The position numbers and the translations under genes are program-made. Shown one piece after another: positions 39,800-50,090 of a DNA stretch of 64,000 bases. Origin of the DNA: Xanthomonas translucens pv. cerealis (GTDB taxonomy: Bacteria > Pseudomonadota > Gammaproteobacteria > Xanthomonadales > Xanthomonadaceae); NCBI RefSeq assembly GCF_006838285.1, contig NZ_CP038228.1, positions 1,674,001 through 1,738,000 of the forward strand, read 5' to 3'. The notes under the pieces were generated by a model. It was not told the origin of the DNA. It saw nothing but the letters and a program-made list of their open reading frames with translations, and ran no database searches. The first letter of the stretch is position 1. Each line of letters starts with the position of its first letter.

Positions 39800-40039
39800 A
39801 AGTCTCAATATTAACATTTGTCTAAAAAATACCACTAAATTTTCACATTTTACGTGATGGTCCCACCCCGCTCGTCGCACCGGCTCTCCTGTCTTGGGCC
39901 TGGGCAAAAGCACCACCGGCGGCCGCTGTCTGTCGCCGCGTCACGTCTGCTGAGCTCCGGCGCCCGGCAGACCGCTTTCTCCTGCCGGGCCCGTACTTTC
40001 ACAGTTCGCTCGTTCATCAACATGACCCGGTACAGAAAA

Positions 40040-42277
40040 ATGAAATCCAAGAATTTGACCATTTCCACCCAGCTCGCCATCGGCTTTGGCGCCGTGGTGC
40101 TGGTCATGCTCGTCGTCGGCGGCATCAGCCTGAGCAGCCAGTCCAAATTGAACAGTGCGGTGGAGATCAACGAACACACGTTCAAGGTGTTGGCGACCGG
40201 CCAAGAGATGCAGAAGAACGCACTGAATATCGAGACCGGCACGCGCGGCTACCTGCTGTCCGGCGACAAGCAGCATCTGCAGCCCTTCGAGAAAAGTCAG
40301 GCCACATTCGAAAAGGCCTACGCCGACGCCAAGCAGCTGACCTTGGACAATCCCAAGCAACAGGCACGCCTGGTCGCGTTGGACAAGGCCTACCAGCAAC
40401 TGCTGGCCGCGGAAAAGTACGCGATCGGCGTGCGCGATGCGGCCAATGGTGTCGAACAGTCCGTGGCCGTGTTCCATGAGGGACGCGACCGCGCCGCGAT
40501 GGGCAACATCCGGCAGCTGCTCAACGATTTCAGCAATGAGGAGACCAGCCTGCTGGCTACGCGCAATGCGGAGCTGGAGACGGTGCGCGCCCGCGGCAAA
40601 TGGTCGGTGCTGATCGGCAGCCTGATTGCGGTCCTGGTCGCCGTGGGCATGGGCCTGGTGATCCGCCGCCAGTTGGTCAAGCGCATGGGCCAGGCCATTT
40701 CGGTCGCCGATGCCATCGCCTCGGGCAATCTGGACAATGTCATCGACACCCAGTCACGCGACGAAACCGGGCGCCTGTTGATCAGCATGCACAAGATGCA
40801 GAGCCAGCTGCAGTCGGTCATGGCCGCGCAGAACGAGATGGCCCAGCGCCATGATGCCGGCCAGATCAGCTACCGCATGAATGCCAAGGCGTTCCCAGGG
40901 CAATACGGGCGCATGGTCCACGACAGCAACGAACTGGCCGGTTCGCACATCGCAGTGAAGCTGCGCCTGGCGCAGATCATGGGCCGTTATGCGATCGGCG
41001 ACTTCAGCGACGATATGGACCGCCTGCCCGGCGAAAAGGCCGTGCTGACCGAAACCATGGACACGGTCAAGCAGAATCTGACCGCAATGAACCGCGAGAT
41101 CGGCCAACTCGCCACGGCCGCGGCCGCCGGCGACTTTAGCGTACGCGGCGACGCTGAGCGTTTCCAGTACGACTTCCGCGCCATGGTCGACAGCCTCAAC
41201 CAGTTGATGGCCACCGCCGACGGCAACCTGGAGTCCTTGTCCACGCTGCTGCAGGCCATCGCCGCCGGCGACCTGACCGCACGCATGAACGGGGAGTTCC
41301 AGGGCGTGTTCGCCACGATGCGCGACGATGCCAACGCCACCTCCGAGCAACTGGCCGCTATCGTCGGCCGCATCCAGACGGCCGCGCTGAGCATCAACAG
41401 CGCGGCCAGCGAGATCGCCACCGGCAACGACGACCTGTCGCGGCGTACCGAGCAACAGGCCGCCAGCCTGGAAGAGACCGCCGCCTCGATGGAAGAACTG
41501 ACCTCCACGGTCAAGCAGAACGCCGAGCATGCGCGCCAGGCCAACCAGCTCGCCGTCGGCGCCGCCTCGGTCGCCTCGCAGGGTGGCGAGGTGGTCGGCC
41601 AGGTGGTCACCACGATGAGCGGCATCGAGACCTCATCGAAGAAGATCGCCGACATCATCAGCGTCATCGATGGCATCGCGTTCCAGACCAACATCCTGGC
41701 GCTCAACGCCGCGGTGGAAGCGGCGCGCGCCGGCGAACAGGGCCGTGGCTTCGCCGTGGTCGCCAGCGAGGTGCGTACCCTCGCCCAGCGCTCGGCCAAT
41801 GCCGCCAAGGAAATCAAGAACCTGATCGACGACTCGGTGAGCCAGGTGGCCAACGGCTCGGCGCTGGTGCGTCAGGCCGGGCAGACCATGAGCGAGATCG
41901 TGTCCTCGGTGCAGCGCGTTACCGACATCATGGGCGAGATCTCCGCCGCGTCGCAGGAGCAATACGCCGGCATCGAGCAGGTCAACCAGACCGTCACCCA
42001 GATGGACGAGGCGACCCAGCAAAACGCCGCCCTGGTCGAGGAAGCCACCGCCGCGGCACGCTCGATGGAAGATCAGGCACGCCAGCTCACCGAAACCGTG
42101 ACGGTATTCAAGATCGACGACGCCCCCGCGAGCGCGAGCCGACGCCAGGCAGTCAGCGCACCGGCCGTAGCCGCAGTGGTCAAGGCACAGGTGGCAGCGG
42201 CGACCCGTGTCGTGCGCAACGCTCCGCCCAAGCGTGTGGCCAATGCGGGCAGCGACACCAGCTGGCACGAGTTCTGA
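40040..42277 (+). CDS. Methyl-accepting chemotaxis protein with CHASE3-type sensor (MCP-7)
   Basis: The 745-residue receptor has periplasmic CHASE3-type sequence [21 protein letters not shown] and TM2 ([19 protein letters not shown]). HAMP, HAMP-like modules and the signalling hairpin follow. I placed the start at ATG 40040 by homology with MCP-3 (MKSKNL/MKTKNL). ATG 40022, six codons upstream, is an alternative, and neither has a clear Shine-Dalgarno sequence. It ends in SWHEF, and its last 50 residues resemble those of MCP-6. Confidence 0.93.
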   Translation: MKSKNLTISTQLAIGFGAVVLVMLVVGGISLSSQSKLNSAVEINEHTFKVLATGQEMQKNALNIETGTRGYLLSGDKQHLQPFEKSQATFEKAYADAKQLTLDNPKQQARLVALDKAYQQLLAAEKYAIGVRDAANGVEQSVAVFHEGRDRAAMGNIRQLLNDFSNEETSLLATRNAELETVRARGKWSVLIGSLIAVLVAVGMGLVIRRQLVKRMGQAISVADAIASGNLDNVIDTQSRDETGRLLISMHKMQSQLQSVMAAQNEMAQRHDAGQISYRMNAKAFPGQYGRMVHDSNELAGSHIAVKLRLAQIMGRYAIGDFSDDMDRLPGEKAVLTETMDTVKQNLTAMNREIGQLATAAAAGDFSVRGDAERFQYDFRAMVDSLNQLMATADGNLESLSTLLQAIAAGDLTARMNGEFQGVFATMRDDANATSEQLAAIVGRIQTAALSINSAASEIATGNDDLSRRTEQQAASLEETAASMEELTSTVKQNAEHARQANQLAVGAASVASQGGEVVGQVVTTMSGIETSSKKIADIISVIDGIAFQTNILALNAAVEAARAGEQGRGFAVVASEVRTLAQRSANAAKEIKNLIDDSVSQVANGSALVRQAGQTMSEIVSSVQRVTDIMGEISAASQEQYAGIEQVNQTVTQMDEATQQNAALVEEATAAARSMEDQARQLTETVTVFKIDDAPASASRRQAVSAPAVAAVVKAQVAAATRVVRNAPPKRVANAGSDTSWHEF

Positions 42278-42288
42278 GCGGGCGCTGT

Positions 42289-42317
42289 GATCGCCAAGCC
42301 GCTGCGGCTTGGCGATC
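42289..42317. terminator. Perfect 13-bp hairpin after MCP-7
   Basis: GATCGCCAAGCCG pairs with CGGCTTGGCGATC around the loop CTG, 12 bases after the MCP-7 stop. No T-tract follows, so it may act as a 3' stabiliser rather than an intrinsic terminator. Confidence 0.55.
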
Positions 42318-42741
42318 GCGACTTGGGGGCGACTGCAGGTCGGCTGCCTCCACCCGGACACGACACACCGATCACGCGAACGCTGGCAGCCACGCGGCAG
42401 GTTGCAGGTTGCACGTTGCAGCACCTGCATCGCGCAAGGCGTTGTTCGTTCGCGATAATCCAAGCACGCTGCAGGGCCGCCGTCACGCTCGATCGACAAA
42501 GTTGATCGCCAGCTGACGCACGCGCCGACATCGCTTCAACAATCCTGCCGACATGCCGTTACAGCCTTCACTTCCAAACGTATGTGCAGGCCGCCATCGC
42601 CATGGGACATCTCCGACCGCGCTGGGCACCGCCTGTCATGCTGCTATTGGCGGCCGTTCCGCAGCGGCCGGCAGCTGATGCCCGACGACTGCAGTCATCG
42701 GCTGCCTGATCCGTCGTCACCATGATGCTCAGAGATTCTCA
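42318..42741. other. Spacer between MCP-7 and MCP-8
   Basis: No credible gene. It contains only the sigma-28 promoter listed at 42536 and scattered short palindromic sequence. Confidence 0.5.
42536..42562 (+). promoter_or_regulatory. Sigma-28 (FliA) promoter of MCP-8
   Basis: TCAACAAT, 11 bases, GCCGTTAC. It leaves a leader of about 170 bases. Confidence 0.6.
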
Positions 42742-45249
42742 ATGACACCGTCAATCCAGGCCGCCTCCGGCCACCCGCTTCCCTCCGCCGGGCCGCTCCG
42801 GCCGCTGCGCGCCTGGCACGATCTCGCCATCGCCAGGAAACTCAGCATCATCGGCATCCTCGCCCTGCTCGGGCTGATGATCCCGGTGTTGCTCTACAGC
42901 GACAAGCTCAACCAAAGCGTTGGTATCAGCCGCAACGAGCTGCGCAGCTATGCGCCATTGCGCGAGATGCTGTCGCTGCTGGACACGCTGCAGGCGCAAC
43001 GCGCCGAAACCGGCGCCGCCGTCGCAGAATCGGCACGGCGCGCGGACAGCATGCTGACCGACCTGCAACGCCGCGTCGCCGCGTTGCCCGGCTTCGAGAA
43101 CAGCGCCAAGGCCCTGGCGCGCCTGCGCCAGACGCTGACCGACACGCCAGGCGACAGCGGCGCTGTCGCCGCACGGGCGTCCGCCGCACTGGATGCGATG
43201 CGCGACGACAGCCAACTGGTCTATACCCCGTATGTGGAGAGCTACCACCTGGTGGTGGCCAGCCTGATCTACGGCCCGGATACCCGCGAAGCGCTGACCC
43301 GCCTGGACGCGGCCGCCGATCCGTCGCAGGCCGGTGCACAGGCGCCGGTGCTGCGCGAACAGATCGCGCAGATCGCGCGCGACCATGCCCGGCTGCGCAA
43401 GGAACTGGGAAAGGCGATCAGCCTGCTCAAGCAAGCGGATCCGGTGCTGGCCCAGGGCGTCGCCAGCGAGGCAAGCCGCGCCGACCAGGCCCTGCTGCAA
43501 CTGTCCGCCACGCTGGACAGCGGCGCGCCCGATGCCGACCGGCGCTGGAACCGCGCGCTCGACGAATGGGACCAAGCGCTGCAATCGCTGAGCGCGACCT
43601 CGCTGCAAGCCCTGCAGCGACAGTCGGCATGGCATCTGGCGGACGCGCGCAGCGCGATGTGGTGGACGATCGCCGGGCTGAGCCTGCTGACGCTGCTGAT
43701 CGTGGCCTTGTGCGTCCACACCCTGTCGGCACTGACCCGCAACGTGCGCCGTGCCGCCGACGTCGCCGCGCAGATTGCGCAGGGTCGCCTGGACACGGCG
43801 ATCACGGTGTCCGGCCGCGACGAAAGCGGCCAGTTGCTGGACAACATGCAACAGATGCAGCTGCAGCTGCAGCGCGTGCTGACGGCGCAGGTCGAGATGG
43901 CGCAGCGCCACGATGCCGGCCAGATCAGCTACCGCATGGACGAGAGCGCTTTCCCCGGCGACTACGGACGCATGGTCCGCGACAGCAATGCGTTGGCCGC
44001 GGCGCAGATCGCGGTGACCCTGCGCCTGGCACAGATCATGGACCGCTATGCGATCGGCGACCTCAGCGAGGACATGGACCGTCTGCCCGGCGAGAAGGCC
44101 GCAATGACCGCGACCATGGATACGGTCAAACAGAACCTGACCGCGATGAACCACCAGATCGGCCAGCTCGCCTCCGCCGCAGCGGCTGGCGACTTCAGTG
44201 TGCGCGGCGACGCGCAGCGCTTCCAGTACGACTTTCGTGCCATGGTCGACAGCCTCAACCTGCTGATGGACACCGCCGACGGCAACCTGCAGTCGCTGTC
44301 CGCGCTGCTGCAGGCCATCGCCGCCGGCGATCTGACCGCGCGCATGCATGGCGACTTCAACGGCGTGTTCGCCAGCATGCGCGACAATGCCAACGCCACC
44401 GCCGAGCAGTTGGCCGGCATCGTCGGCCGCATCCAGACAGCTGCGCTTAGCATCAACAGCGCGGCCAGCGAGATCGCCACCGGCAACGACGACCTGTCGC
44501 GGCGCACCGAGCAGCAGGCCGCCAGCCTGGAAGAAACCGCCGCCTCGATGGAAGAACTGACCTCCACCGTGAAGCAGAACGCCGAGCACGCGCGCCAGGC
44601 CAACCAGCTCGCCGCCGGTGCGGCCGCGGTCGCCTCGCAGGGCGGCGACGTGGTCGGCAAGGTAGTGAGCACGATGAGCGGCATCGAGGCGTCCTCGAAG
44701 AGGATCGCCGACATCATCAGCGTCATCGACGGCATCGCCTTCCAGACCAATATCCTGGCGCTCAACGCCGCGGTGGAAGCGGCGCGTGCCGGCGAACAGG
44801 GCCGTGGTTTCGCCGTGGTCGCCAGCGAGGTGCGTACCCTCGCCCAGCGCTCGGCCGGTGCGGCCAAGGAGATCAAGCAGCTGATCGACGACTCTGTTAG
44901 CCAGGTGTCAAATGGCTCGGTGCTGGTGCGCCAGGCCGGGCAGACCATGAGCGAGATCGTGTCCTCGGTCCAGCGCGTCACCGACATCATGGGCGAAATC
45001 TCCGCCGCGTCGCAGGAACAATCGGCCGGCATCGAGCAGGTCAACCAGACCGTCACCCAGATGGACGAAGCCACGCAGCAGAACGCGGCGCTGGTCGAGG
45101 AAGCCACCGCCGCGGCACGCGCGATGGAGGATCAGGCCGGCCAACTCACTGAGACCGTCGCCCTGTTCAAGATCCAGGCGACCCATGCCACGCCATCGTC
45201 GCGGTCACGCCCTGCTGCGGCAGGCATGCAGCGGCAAGCGCACCGCTAG
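42742..45249 (+). CDS. Methyl-accepting chemotaxis protein with large helical sensor (MCP-8)
   Basis: The 835-residue receptor has TM1 at about 35-53 after a Pro-rich cytoplasmic N-terminus, and TM2 near 310-332. The roughly 255-residue periplasmic domain is almost entirely helical and about twice the size of a four-helix bundle, so it may be a bimodular bundle of HBM or NIT type; no family motif settles it. HAMP, HAMP-like modules and the signalling hairpin follow. The C-terminus (AGMQRQAHR) lacks a W-x-x-F tail. Confidence 0.93.
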   Translation: MTPSIQAASGHPLPSAGPLRPLRAWHDLAIARKLSIIGILALLGLMIPVLLYSDKLNQSVGISRNELRSYAPLREMLSLLDTLQAQRAETGAAVAESARRADSMLTDLQRRVAALPGFENSAKALARLRQTLTDTPGDSGAVAARASAALDAMRDDSQLVYTPYVESYHLVVASLIYGPDTREALTRLDAAADPSQAGAQAPVLREQIAQIARDHARLRKELGKAISLLKQADPVLAQGVASEASRADQALLQLSATLDSGAPDADRRWNRALDEWDQALQSLSATSLQALQRQSAWHLADARSAMWWTIAGLSLLTLLIVALCVHTLSALTRNVRRAADVAAQIAQGRLDTAITVSGRDESGQLLDNMQQMQLQLQRVLTAQVEMAQRHDAGQISYRMDESAFPGDYGRMVRDSNALAAAQIAVTLRLAQIMDRYAIGDLSEDMDRLPGEKAAMTATMDTVKQNLTAMNHQIGQLASAAAAGDFSVRGDAQRFQYDFRAMVDSLNLLMDTADGNLQSLSALLQAIAAGDLTARMHGDFNGVFASMRDNANATAEQLAGIVGRIQTAALSINSAASEIATGNDDLSRRTEQQAASLEETAASMEELTSTVKQNAEHARQANQLAAGAAAVASQGGDVVGKVVSTMSGIEASSKRIADIISVIDGIAFQTNILALNAAVEAARAGEQGRGFAVVASEVRTLAQRSAGAAKEIKQLIDDSVSQVSNGSVLVRQAGQTMSEIVSSVQRVTDIMGEISAASQEQSAGIEQVNQTVTQMDEATQQNAALVEEATAAARAMEDQAGQLTETVALFKIQATHATPSSRSRPAAAGMQRQAHR

Positions 45250-45438
45250 CGGCGATCCAACGCAAGCTGCAGCGATACGCCTGAGGACGGCGCAATGCCA
45301 TGAGCCGACCAGCCTTGGCCGCGGAGCGCTTCTGCGGCCAATGCTGTTTCCATCGCCACAGGGGCGACGGCGGGGCTGATGCGAAGGCATGGCGCAAGCC
45401 CCCTGCCCCCTGTTCTCGACATCCGATCGGCAATCTTC

Positions 45439-45465
45439 TAAAGCCAGTGCTTTTCCCGTCGATAA
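45439..45465 (+). promoter_or_regulatory. Sigma-28 (FliA) promoter of the DUF6436-like gene and MCP-9
   Basis: TAAAGCCA, 11 bases, GTCGATAA, ending 45 bases before the next gene's chosen start. Confidence 0.7.
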
Positions 45466-45510
45466 CATGAAGAGCCGGTGATTGTCGGCGCAGCGCCCAT
45501 CGGGGAGCCC

Positions 45511-45996
45511 ATGCACGATGCCACCATTGCCCAGGCGGATGATCCGCGACGGTCGTCGCGGTTGCCGATCGGCATGTTGTTGCTGGCCGTGTGGGCTAGC
45601 TGGTCGGCCGCAAGCCTGCTCTTGCTTGCCAAGCCGCCGGCCACCGCCAGCGCCGATGCCATCCGCCGGCAATTGCAGGCCTTTGCCTCCACTACAGCAC
45701 CGCGCGGCCAGGCGGTGGCGTTCCAGTTGCGCGCAGCCGGATGCGGTTGCGCATCTGCCGGTCCGGCGTCCACGCCGCCGGGTCTGCGCAGCGTCGATCT
45801 GCGCCAACGGCCAGCACCGGCGGCACTGCCCTACGCGCTGGTCGTCTTCGATGCCGGCGATCGCCTGGTCTACGCCGGACCTACTCAAATCGAAGGCTGC
45901 GGCAAAGCGATTCCCGCTGCGACGATGATCCCGCGCCTGCTGGCGGCCGACAATGCCTCACCACTGATCCTTCCCACCCACTGTGCATGCCGATAA
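45511..45996 (+). CDS. Small membrane-anchored protein, DUF6436-like (thioredoxin-like?)
   Basis: The 161-residue product has one hydrophobic segment (about 19-40; PIGMLLLAVWASWSAASLLLL) and a periplasmic domain. Cys pairs CGC (about 80), a single GCG and CAC at the very C-terminus, together with ALVVFDAGDRLVYAGP, resemble DUF6436 proteins, which look like distant thioredoxin-fold domains. I am only moderately sure of that family. The start could also be GTG 45478; ATG 45511 has GGGGAG close upstream. MCP-9 begins 13 bases downstream, so the pair is probably co-transcribed. Function unknown. Confidence 0.65.
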   Translation: MHDATIAQADDPRRSSRLPIGMLLLAVWASWSAASLLLLAKPPATASADAIRRQLQAFASTTAPRGQAVAFQLRAAGCGCASAGPASTPPGLRSVDLRQRPAPAALPYALVVFDAGDRLVYAGPTQIEGCGKAIPAATMIPRLLAADNASPLILPTHCACR

Positions 45997-46008
45997 GGAA
46001 CCACCTGC

Positions 46009-48216
46009 ATGAGCACATCGAACACACACGGCAGCGTGCTGGTCGGCAACGAACGCTACGTCTACCTGCAGAAGCTGGCGGCGGACGCCGACCGGCTGTT
46101 CCTGGCGGTGGCCGCGTTCGTCGGCCTGATCGGCCTGGCCATCGCCTGGCGCCAGGGCCTGTGGACGCCGTGGCTGGCGGTGACCTTGCCGACCCTGGTG
46201 GTCATCGCGCTGCAGGTGCAACTGTACCCGGGCACGCTGCTGAGCCGCTGCACCATGGCGCTGGGCTTGATGGTGCTGGCCGCCGTGCTGATCCAGCAGG
46301 CCGGCGGCATGACCGAAATCCACTTCGGCGTGATCGTGCTGATCGCGTTGTTGCTGTACTACCGCGACTGGCGGCCGATCGTGGTCGCCTCCGCGGCCAT
46401 CGCCGTCCACCACGTGCTGTTCTTCTGGCTGCAGCATCGCGGCCTGCCGCTGCGCGCGTTCGCCGCCGACGCGGGGATCGGCATCCTGGCCATGCACGCA
46501 GGCTATGTCATGGTCGAGGCCGGCATCCTGATGGCGATGGCCGTGCAGATGCGCAAGCAACTGCTGGACGTGGGCCATGAGCCGCGCGAGCTGGCGCTGC
46601 TGGCGCGCGCCATCGCCCGCAAGCAAGCGCTGCCGGCCTCGATCCGCGGCCTGACCCTGCCGGAAGGCTCGATCGCGCATACCCTGGTGGTGGCCAGCGA
46701 GCAATTGCTGAGCAGCCACGCACAGGAAGCGCAGGCGCAGCACGAAAACCTGCGCATCCGCACCGCATTGGAGAACGTCACCGCCAACGTGATGATCGCC
46801 GACGCAGAGCGCAACATCGTCTACGTCAACAAGCCGCTGGCGCGCATGCTGTCGGCCGCGCAGGACGACCTGCGCCGCGAGCTGCCCGGCTTCGATGCGA
46901 ACGAGCTGCTGGGACGCAACATCGACATGTTCCACAAGCGCCCCGAGCACCAGGCCAAACTGCTGGCCACATTGCAACACACGCACACCGCGCAGATCCG
47001 GGTAGGCGGACGCAGCATGCGCCTGATCATCAATCCGGTCATCGGCGATGCGTCCGAGCGCCAGGGCTTCGTCGTGGAGTGGTCCGATCGTACCGACGAG
47101 ATCCAGGTCGAAGAGGAAGTGACCCAAATCGTGCGCGCGGCCTCTGCCGGCGACCTCGACAGCCGCATCGGCCTGGACGGCAAGCAGGGCTTCTTCCTGC
47201 TGCTGGCGCAACAGCTCAACACCTTGCTGGACAACAACGCCGACGGCCTGGCGCGCATTTCCCGGCTGCTGTCGGCGTTGTCGCAGGGCGACCTCACCGC
47301 GCGCATGGACGGCGATCTGCACGGGGTGTTCGCGCGCATCCGCGACGACGCCAACGCCACCGCCCTGCAACTGGCGACGATCGTGCGCCAGATCCAGGGC
47401 GCATCGGATTCGATCAACAGCTCGGCCGGCGAGATCGCCACCGGCAACGATGACCTGTCGCGCCGCACCGAGCAGCAGGTGGCGAGCCTGGAGGAAACCG
47501 CCGCCTCGCTGGAGGAACTGACCTCCACCGTGAAGCAGAACGCCGAGCACGCGCGCCAGGCCAATCAGCTGGCGGTCGGCGCCGCTGCGGTCGCCACCCA
47601 GGGCGGCGAGGTGGTCGACCAAGTGGTGAGCACGATGAGTGGCATCGAGACCTCATCGAAGAAGATCGCAGACATCATCTCGGTCATCGACGGCATCGCC
47701 TTCCAGACCAATATCCTGGCGCTCAACGCGGCGGTGGAGGCGGCGCGGGCCGGCGAACAGGGCCGCGGCTTCGCCGTGGTCGCCAGCGAGGTCCGCACCC
47801 TCGCCCAGCGCTCGGCCAATGCAGCCAAGGAGATCAAGGGCCTGATCGACGACTCGGTCGGCCGCGTCGCAGAAGGCTCGGCGCTGGTCGACCGCGCCGG
47901 CCGCACCATGCAGGAGATCGTGGCCTCGGTGCAGCGCGTCACCGACATCATGGGCGAGATATCCACCGCCTCGCAGGAGCAGTCGGCCGGCATCGAGCAG
48001 GTCAACCGCACCGTCACCCAGATGGACGAGGCGACCCAGCAGAATGCCGCGCTGGTCGAGCAAGCCACCGCCAGTGCGCGCTCGATGGAAAGCCAGGCCG
48101 GCGAGCTTGCACGGGCGGTGGCCTCGTTCACGCTGGTGCCGCGTGGGCCGGCTGGCGCCGCGGGCAACGTGGCCATCTTGCATCCAGGCTATAAAAAAGC
48201 CGAACACGGCCGATAG
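46009..48216 (+). CDS. Chemoreceptor with six-helix membrane sensor and PAS domain (MCP-9)
   Basis: The 735-residue receptor has no periplasmic domain. Residues about 29-181 form six predicted membrane helices with conserved-looking His residues (H105 in IHFGVIV, H134-H135 in [10 protein letters not shown]143, H163). A PAS domain (about 243-365; [18 protein letters not shown]), a HAMP-like module and the signalling hairpin follow. The end GYKKAEHGR carries no W-x-x-F tail. AAGGA, overlapping the upstream stop, is the ribosome-binding site. A membrane or cytoplasmic signal such as energy state, oxygen or a lipophilic compound would suit this layout; the signal is not known. Confidence 0.92.
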   Translation: MSTSNTHGSVLVGNERYVYLQKLAADADRLFLAVAAFVGLIGLAIAWRQGLWTPWLAVTLPTLVVIALQVQLYPGTLLSRCTMALGLMVLAAVLIQQAGGMTEIHFGVIVLIALLLYYRDWRPIVVASAAIAVHHVLFFWLQHRGLPLRAFAADAGIGILAMHAGYVMVEAGILMAMAVQMRKQLLDVGHEPRELALLARAIARKQALPASIRGLTLPEGSIAHTLVVASEQLLSSHAQEAQAQHENLRIRTALENVTANVMIADAERNIVYVNKPLARMLSAAQDDLRRELPGFDANELLGRNIDMFHKRPEHQAKLLATLQHTHTAQIRVGGRSMRLIINPVIGDASERQGFVVEWSDRTDEIQVEEEVTQIVRAASAGDLDSRIGLDGKQGFFLLLAQQLNTLLDNNADGLARISRLLSALSQGDLTARMDGDLHGVFARIRDDANATALQLATIVRQIQGASDSINSSAGEIATGNDDLSRRTEQQVASLEETAASLEELTSTVKQNAEHARQANQLAVGAAAVATQGGEVVDQVVSTMSGIETSSKKIADIISVIDGIAFQTNILALNAAVEAARAGEQGRGFAVVASEVRTLAQRSANAAKEIKGLIDDSVGRVAEGSALVDRAGRTMQEIVASVQRVTDIMGEISTASQEQSAGIEQVNRTVTQMDEATQQNAALVEQATASARSMESQAGELARAVASFTLVPRGPAGAAGNVAILHPGYKKAEHGR
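48190..48216 (+). promoter_or_regulatory. Sigma-28-like promoter inside the end of MCP-9
   Basis: TATAAAAA, 11 bases, GCCGATAG. The last three bases are the MCP-9 stop codon. It would drive the PilZ gene at 48275. Confidence 0.5.
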
Positions 48217-48274
48217 CGTCGTGGGACGGGCGCAATACGCCGCCCCGCCCATCCATCATCCCTGTTGCCCACCC

Positions 48275-49057
48275 ATGGCCGAAGGCACCAACAGCGACTC
48301 CACCGAACCGTCTGCGCACGAGGCGACGGAACAGGACGACCGCTTTCTGCTGACCAACCCGCGCGAGATCCGGCAACTGCTGCGGTCGCTGATCAACCAG
48401 CGCTCGCAGATCAGCGCGCATGTGGTTGGCCGCGACCAGTCGTTCTTGACCGCGCTGCTGGAACTGGACGATGACAGTGTGCTGCTGGACCTGAGCGTCA
48501 ACGAAGCCAACAACCGCAGCGCCGAGCAGGCCGAGTACCTGTTGTGCTTCGCGCAGGTGGACAAAGTGGGGCTGCGTTTCCGCATCGCCGGCCTGGAACG
48601 GGTCGCGCACGGCGACGCTCCCGGCTTCCGTGCGCCGCTGCCGGATTCGCTTCACTACCTGCAACGCCGCGAGCACTTCCGGCTGGAGACGCCGATCACA
48701 GAATCGCCGATGTGCGTGCTGCGACTGGACGATGCCAGCCCGCCCACCGAACTGGTACTGCGGGTCATCGACATCAGCGACGGCGGTCTGGCGGTGGCGC
48801 TGGTGCCCGGCCAGCCGCTGCCGGAGGAGCGGCAAAGCTACCCGAGCTGCGTATTGCAGTTGCCTAACGCCGACGCCATCCGGCTGACCCTGCAGGTCTG
48901 CAGCCTGTATCCGCACAAGCTGGCCAACGGCCAGGACACGCTGCGCGTCGGGCTACGCTTCGTCGACCTGCCGCGCGGCGCCGACGCGGCGATCCAGCGC
49001 TACATCTTCCGCATCGAACGCCAGCGCAGCGCGCGCAAGAGCGGCGTGCTGCCTTGA
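48275..49057 (+). CDS. PilZ-domain c-di-GMP effector, YcgR-like
   Basis: The 260-residue protein has an N-terminal YcgR-like domain (about 20-125) and a C-terminal PilZ domain. The c-di-GMP-binding signature is visible as RREHFR (about residues 127-132) and DISDGG (about 166-171). YcgR proteins bind c-di-GMP and brake the flagellar motor at the stator/FliG. Here the gene sits between MCP-9 and cheW and close to diguanylate cyclases, which supports that role. I chose ATG 48275 because the upstream open frame runs inside MCP-9. Confidence 0.9.
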   Translation: MAEGTNSDSTEPSAHEATEQDDRFLLTNPREIRQLLRSLINQRSQISAHVVGRDQSFLTALLELDDDSVLLDLSVNEANNRSAEQAEYLLCFAQVDKVGLRFRIAGLERVAHGDAPGFRAPLPDSLHYLQRREHFRLETPITESPMCVLRLDDASPPTELVLRVIDISDGGLAVALVPGQPLPEERQSYPSCVLQLPNADAIRLTLQVCSLYPHKLANGQDTLRVGLRFVDLPRGADAAIQRYIFRIERQRSARKSGVLP

Positions 49058-49299
49058 AGAGCGCACCGACCGTCCACGGCGAATCCTGTGGGAGCATGTT
49101 TTTTGTGGGAGGGACTTCAGTCCCGACGCATGACAGCGTGGCCTCCGCGCGCTTGTGCAGGAGCGGCTTCAGCCGCGACCGGAGCATGAAGCGGTCGCAT
49201 CGATCGACCCAAGAAAAAGCCACGCGGCTGAAGCCGCTCCTACACCACACGCCATCTTTATCGAATGTACCAGGCCGGTGCGGATGGTGACAGGACCGC
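49058..49299. repeat. REP-like palindromes between pilZ and cheW
   Basis: TGTGGGAGGGACTTCAGTCCCGAC (about 49104-49126) is a short palindromic unit. GCAGGAGCGGCTTCAGCCGC (about 49157-49176) pairs with GCGGCTGAAGCCGCTCC (about 49224-49240). Short open frames across these repeats are not genes. Confidence 0.8.
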
Positions 49300-49326
49300 T
49301 AAAGTTCTGCCGCACTACGCCGATCT
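49300..49326 (+). promoter_or_regulatory. Sigma-28 (FliA) promoter of cheW
   Basis: TAAAGTTC, 11 bases, GCCGATCT: the best -35 in the window. Confidence 0.8.
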
Positions 49327-49393
49327 ATTGCAAGAGCCGCATTACCCGCTTCCCGCCCTCCATTCTCAATTCCGTGCACACCAGGAGCACACG

Positions 49394-49885
49394 ATGAACG
49401 ACAAGAACACCTCTGCCTCCGGTGCCACCGGCGGCGAATTCCTCAGCTTCACCCTCGGCGAAGAGCACTACGGCGTCGACATCCTGAAAGTGCAGGAGAT
49501 CCGTGGCTACGACTCGGTCACCCGGGTCCCGGACGCACCGGAATACATCAAGGGCGTGATCAACCTGCGCGGCACCATCGTGCCGGTGATCGACCTGCGC
49601 CTGAAGCTGCGCCTCAAGGAAGCGCGCTACGACGCCTTCACCGTGATGATCGTGCTCAACGTCGAGGACCGCGTGGTCGGCATCGTCGTGGACAGTGTCT
49701 CCGACGTGATCCCGTTGAACGAGGAGCAGATCCGGCCGACCCCCGAGTTCGGCGCCGCAGTGGACACCCGCTTCATCTCAGGCATCGGCACCCAGGACGA
49801 TAAGATGCTGATCCTGCTGGACATCGAGACCCTGCTCGACAGCGCCGACCTGAGCCAGCACGCACACGTCGACGAAGCCGCCTGA
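49394..49885 (+). CDS. cheW: Chemotaxis coupling protein CheW
   Basis: The 163-residue protein shows the CheW signatures FLSFTLGEEHYGVDILKVQE, IKGVINLRGTIVPVIDLR and ISGIGTQDDKMLILLDIE. It couples CheA to receptor tips in the signalling array. AGGAG seven bases before ATG 49394 fixes the start; the open frame continues upstream across the promoter. It is followed by a strong terminator, so it is transcribed alone. Confidence 0.97.
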   Translation: MNDKNTSASGATGGEFLSFTLGEEHYGVDILKVQEIRGYDSVTRVPDAPEYIKGVINLRGTIVPVIDLRLKLRLKEARYDAFTVMIVLNVEDRVVGIVVDSVSDVIPLNEEQIRPTPEFGAAVDTRFISGIGTQDDKMLILLDIETLLDSADLSQHAHVDEAA

Positions 49886-49931
49886 GCGGCCTGAGCCGCG
49901 GCCTCGCCGCAGTTGCACACGCGATTCCCGA

Positions 49932-49956
49932 CCCGCCGTTCATCGGCGGGTTTTTT
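49932..49956 (+). terminator. Rho-independent terminator of cheW
   Basis: CCCGCCG, loop TTCAT, CGGCGGG, followed by six T. Confidence 0.92.
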
Positions 49957-49992
49957 CTTTCGGAAATGCGAACTGATTAGCACTTGCGCCCG

Positions 49993-50019
49993 TCAAGTTC
50001 ATCGTGACAACGCCGATAG
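49993..50019 (+). promoter_or_regulatory. Sigma-28 (FliA) promoter of the exported OB-fold protein
   Basis: TCAAGTTC, 11 bases, GCCGATAG. Confidence 0.8.
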
Positions 50020-50090
50020 CTGATAGGTGGCCCGATCCAGTTGGGGCCGATTCATTTTCCCACCCCTTCCCACCCTAAAGGAGTTTCCCC

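Larger units (their letters stand above)
39416..40039. other. 624-bp gap before MCP-7
   Basis: It holds an octamer tandem repeat (39644-39673) and an AT-rich stretch (about 39720-39860) unlike its surroundings. The sigma-28 promoter listed at 39773 lies in it, and the remaining leader exceeds 200 bases. The reading frame of MCP-7 is open back to 39854, but there is no ribosome-binding site or homology. Confidence 0.6.

Noticed and set aside
39854..40039. 62-codon N-terminal extension of MCP-7
   Set aside because: No homology to MCP-3, no Shine-Dalgarno and a Pro/Arg/Ser-rich composition; the transmembrane receptor start at 40040 fits the family.
45989..45996. GCCGATAA at the end of the DUF6436-like gene as a promoter of MCP-9
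   Set aside because: No -35-like sequence 19 bases upstream; the AAGGA part is better explained as the MCP-9 ribosome-binding site.
49054..49290. Short + strand frame encoding RSGFSRDRSM and LKPLLHH
   Set aside because: This is simply the translation of the REP-like palindromes, a common false gene in xanthomonad genomes.
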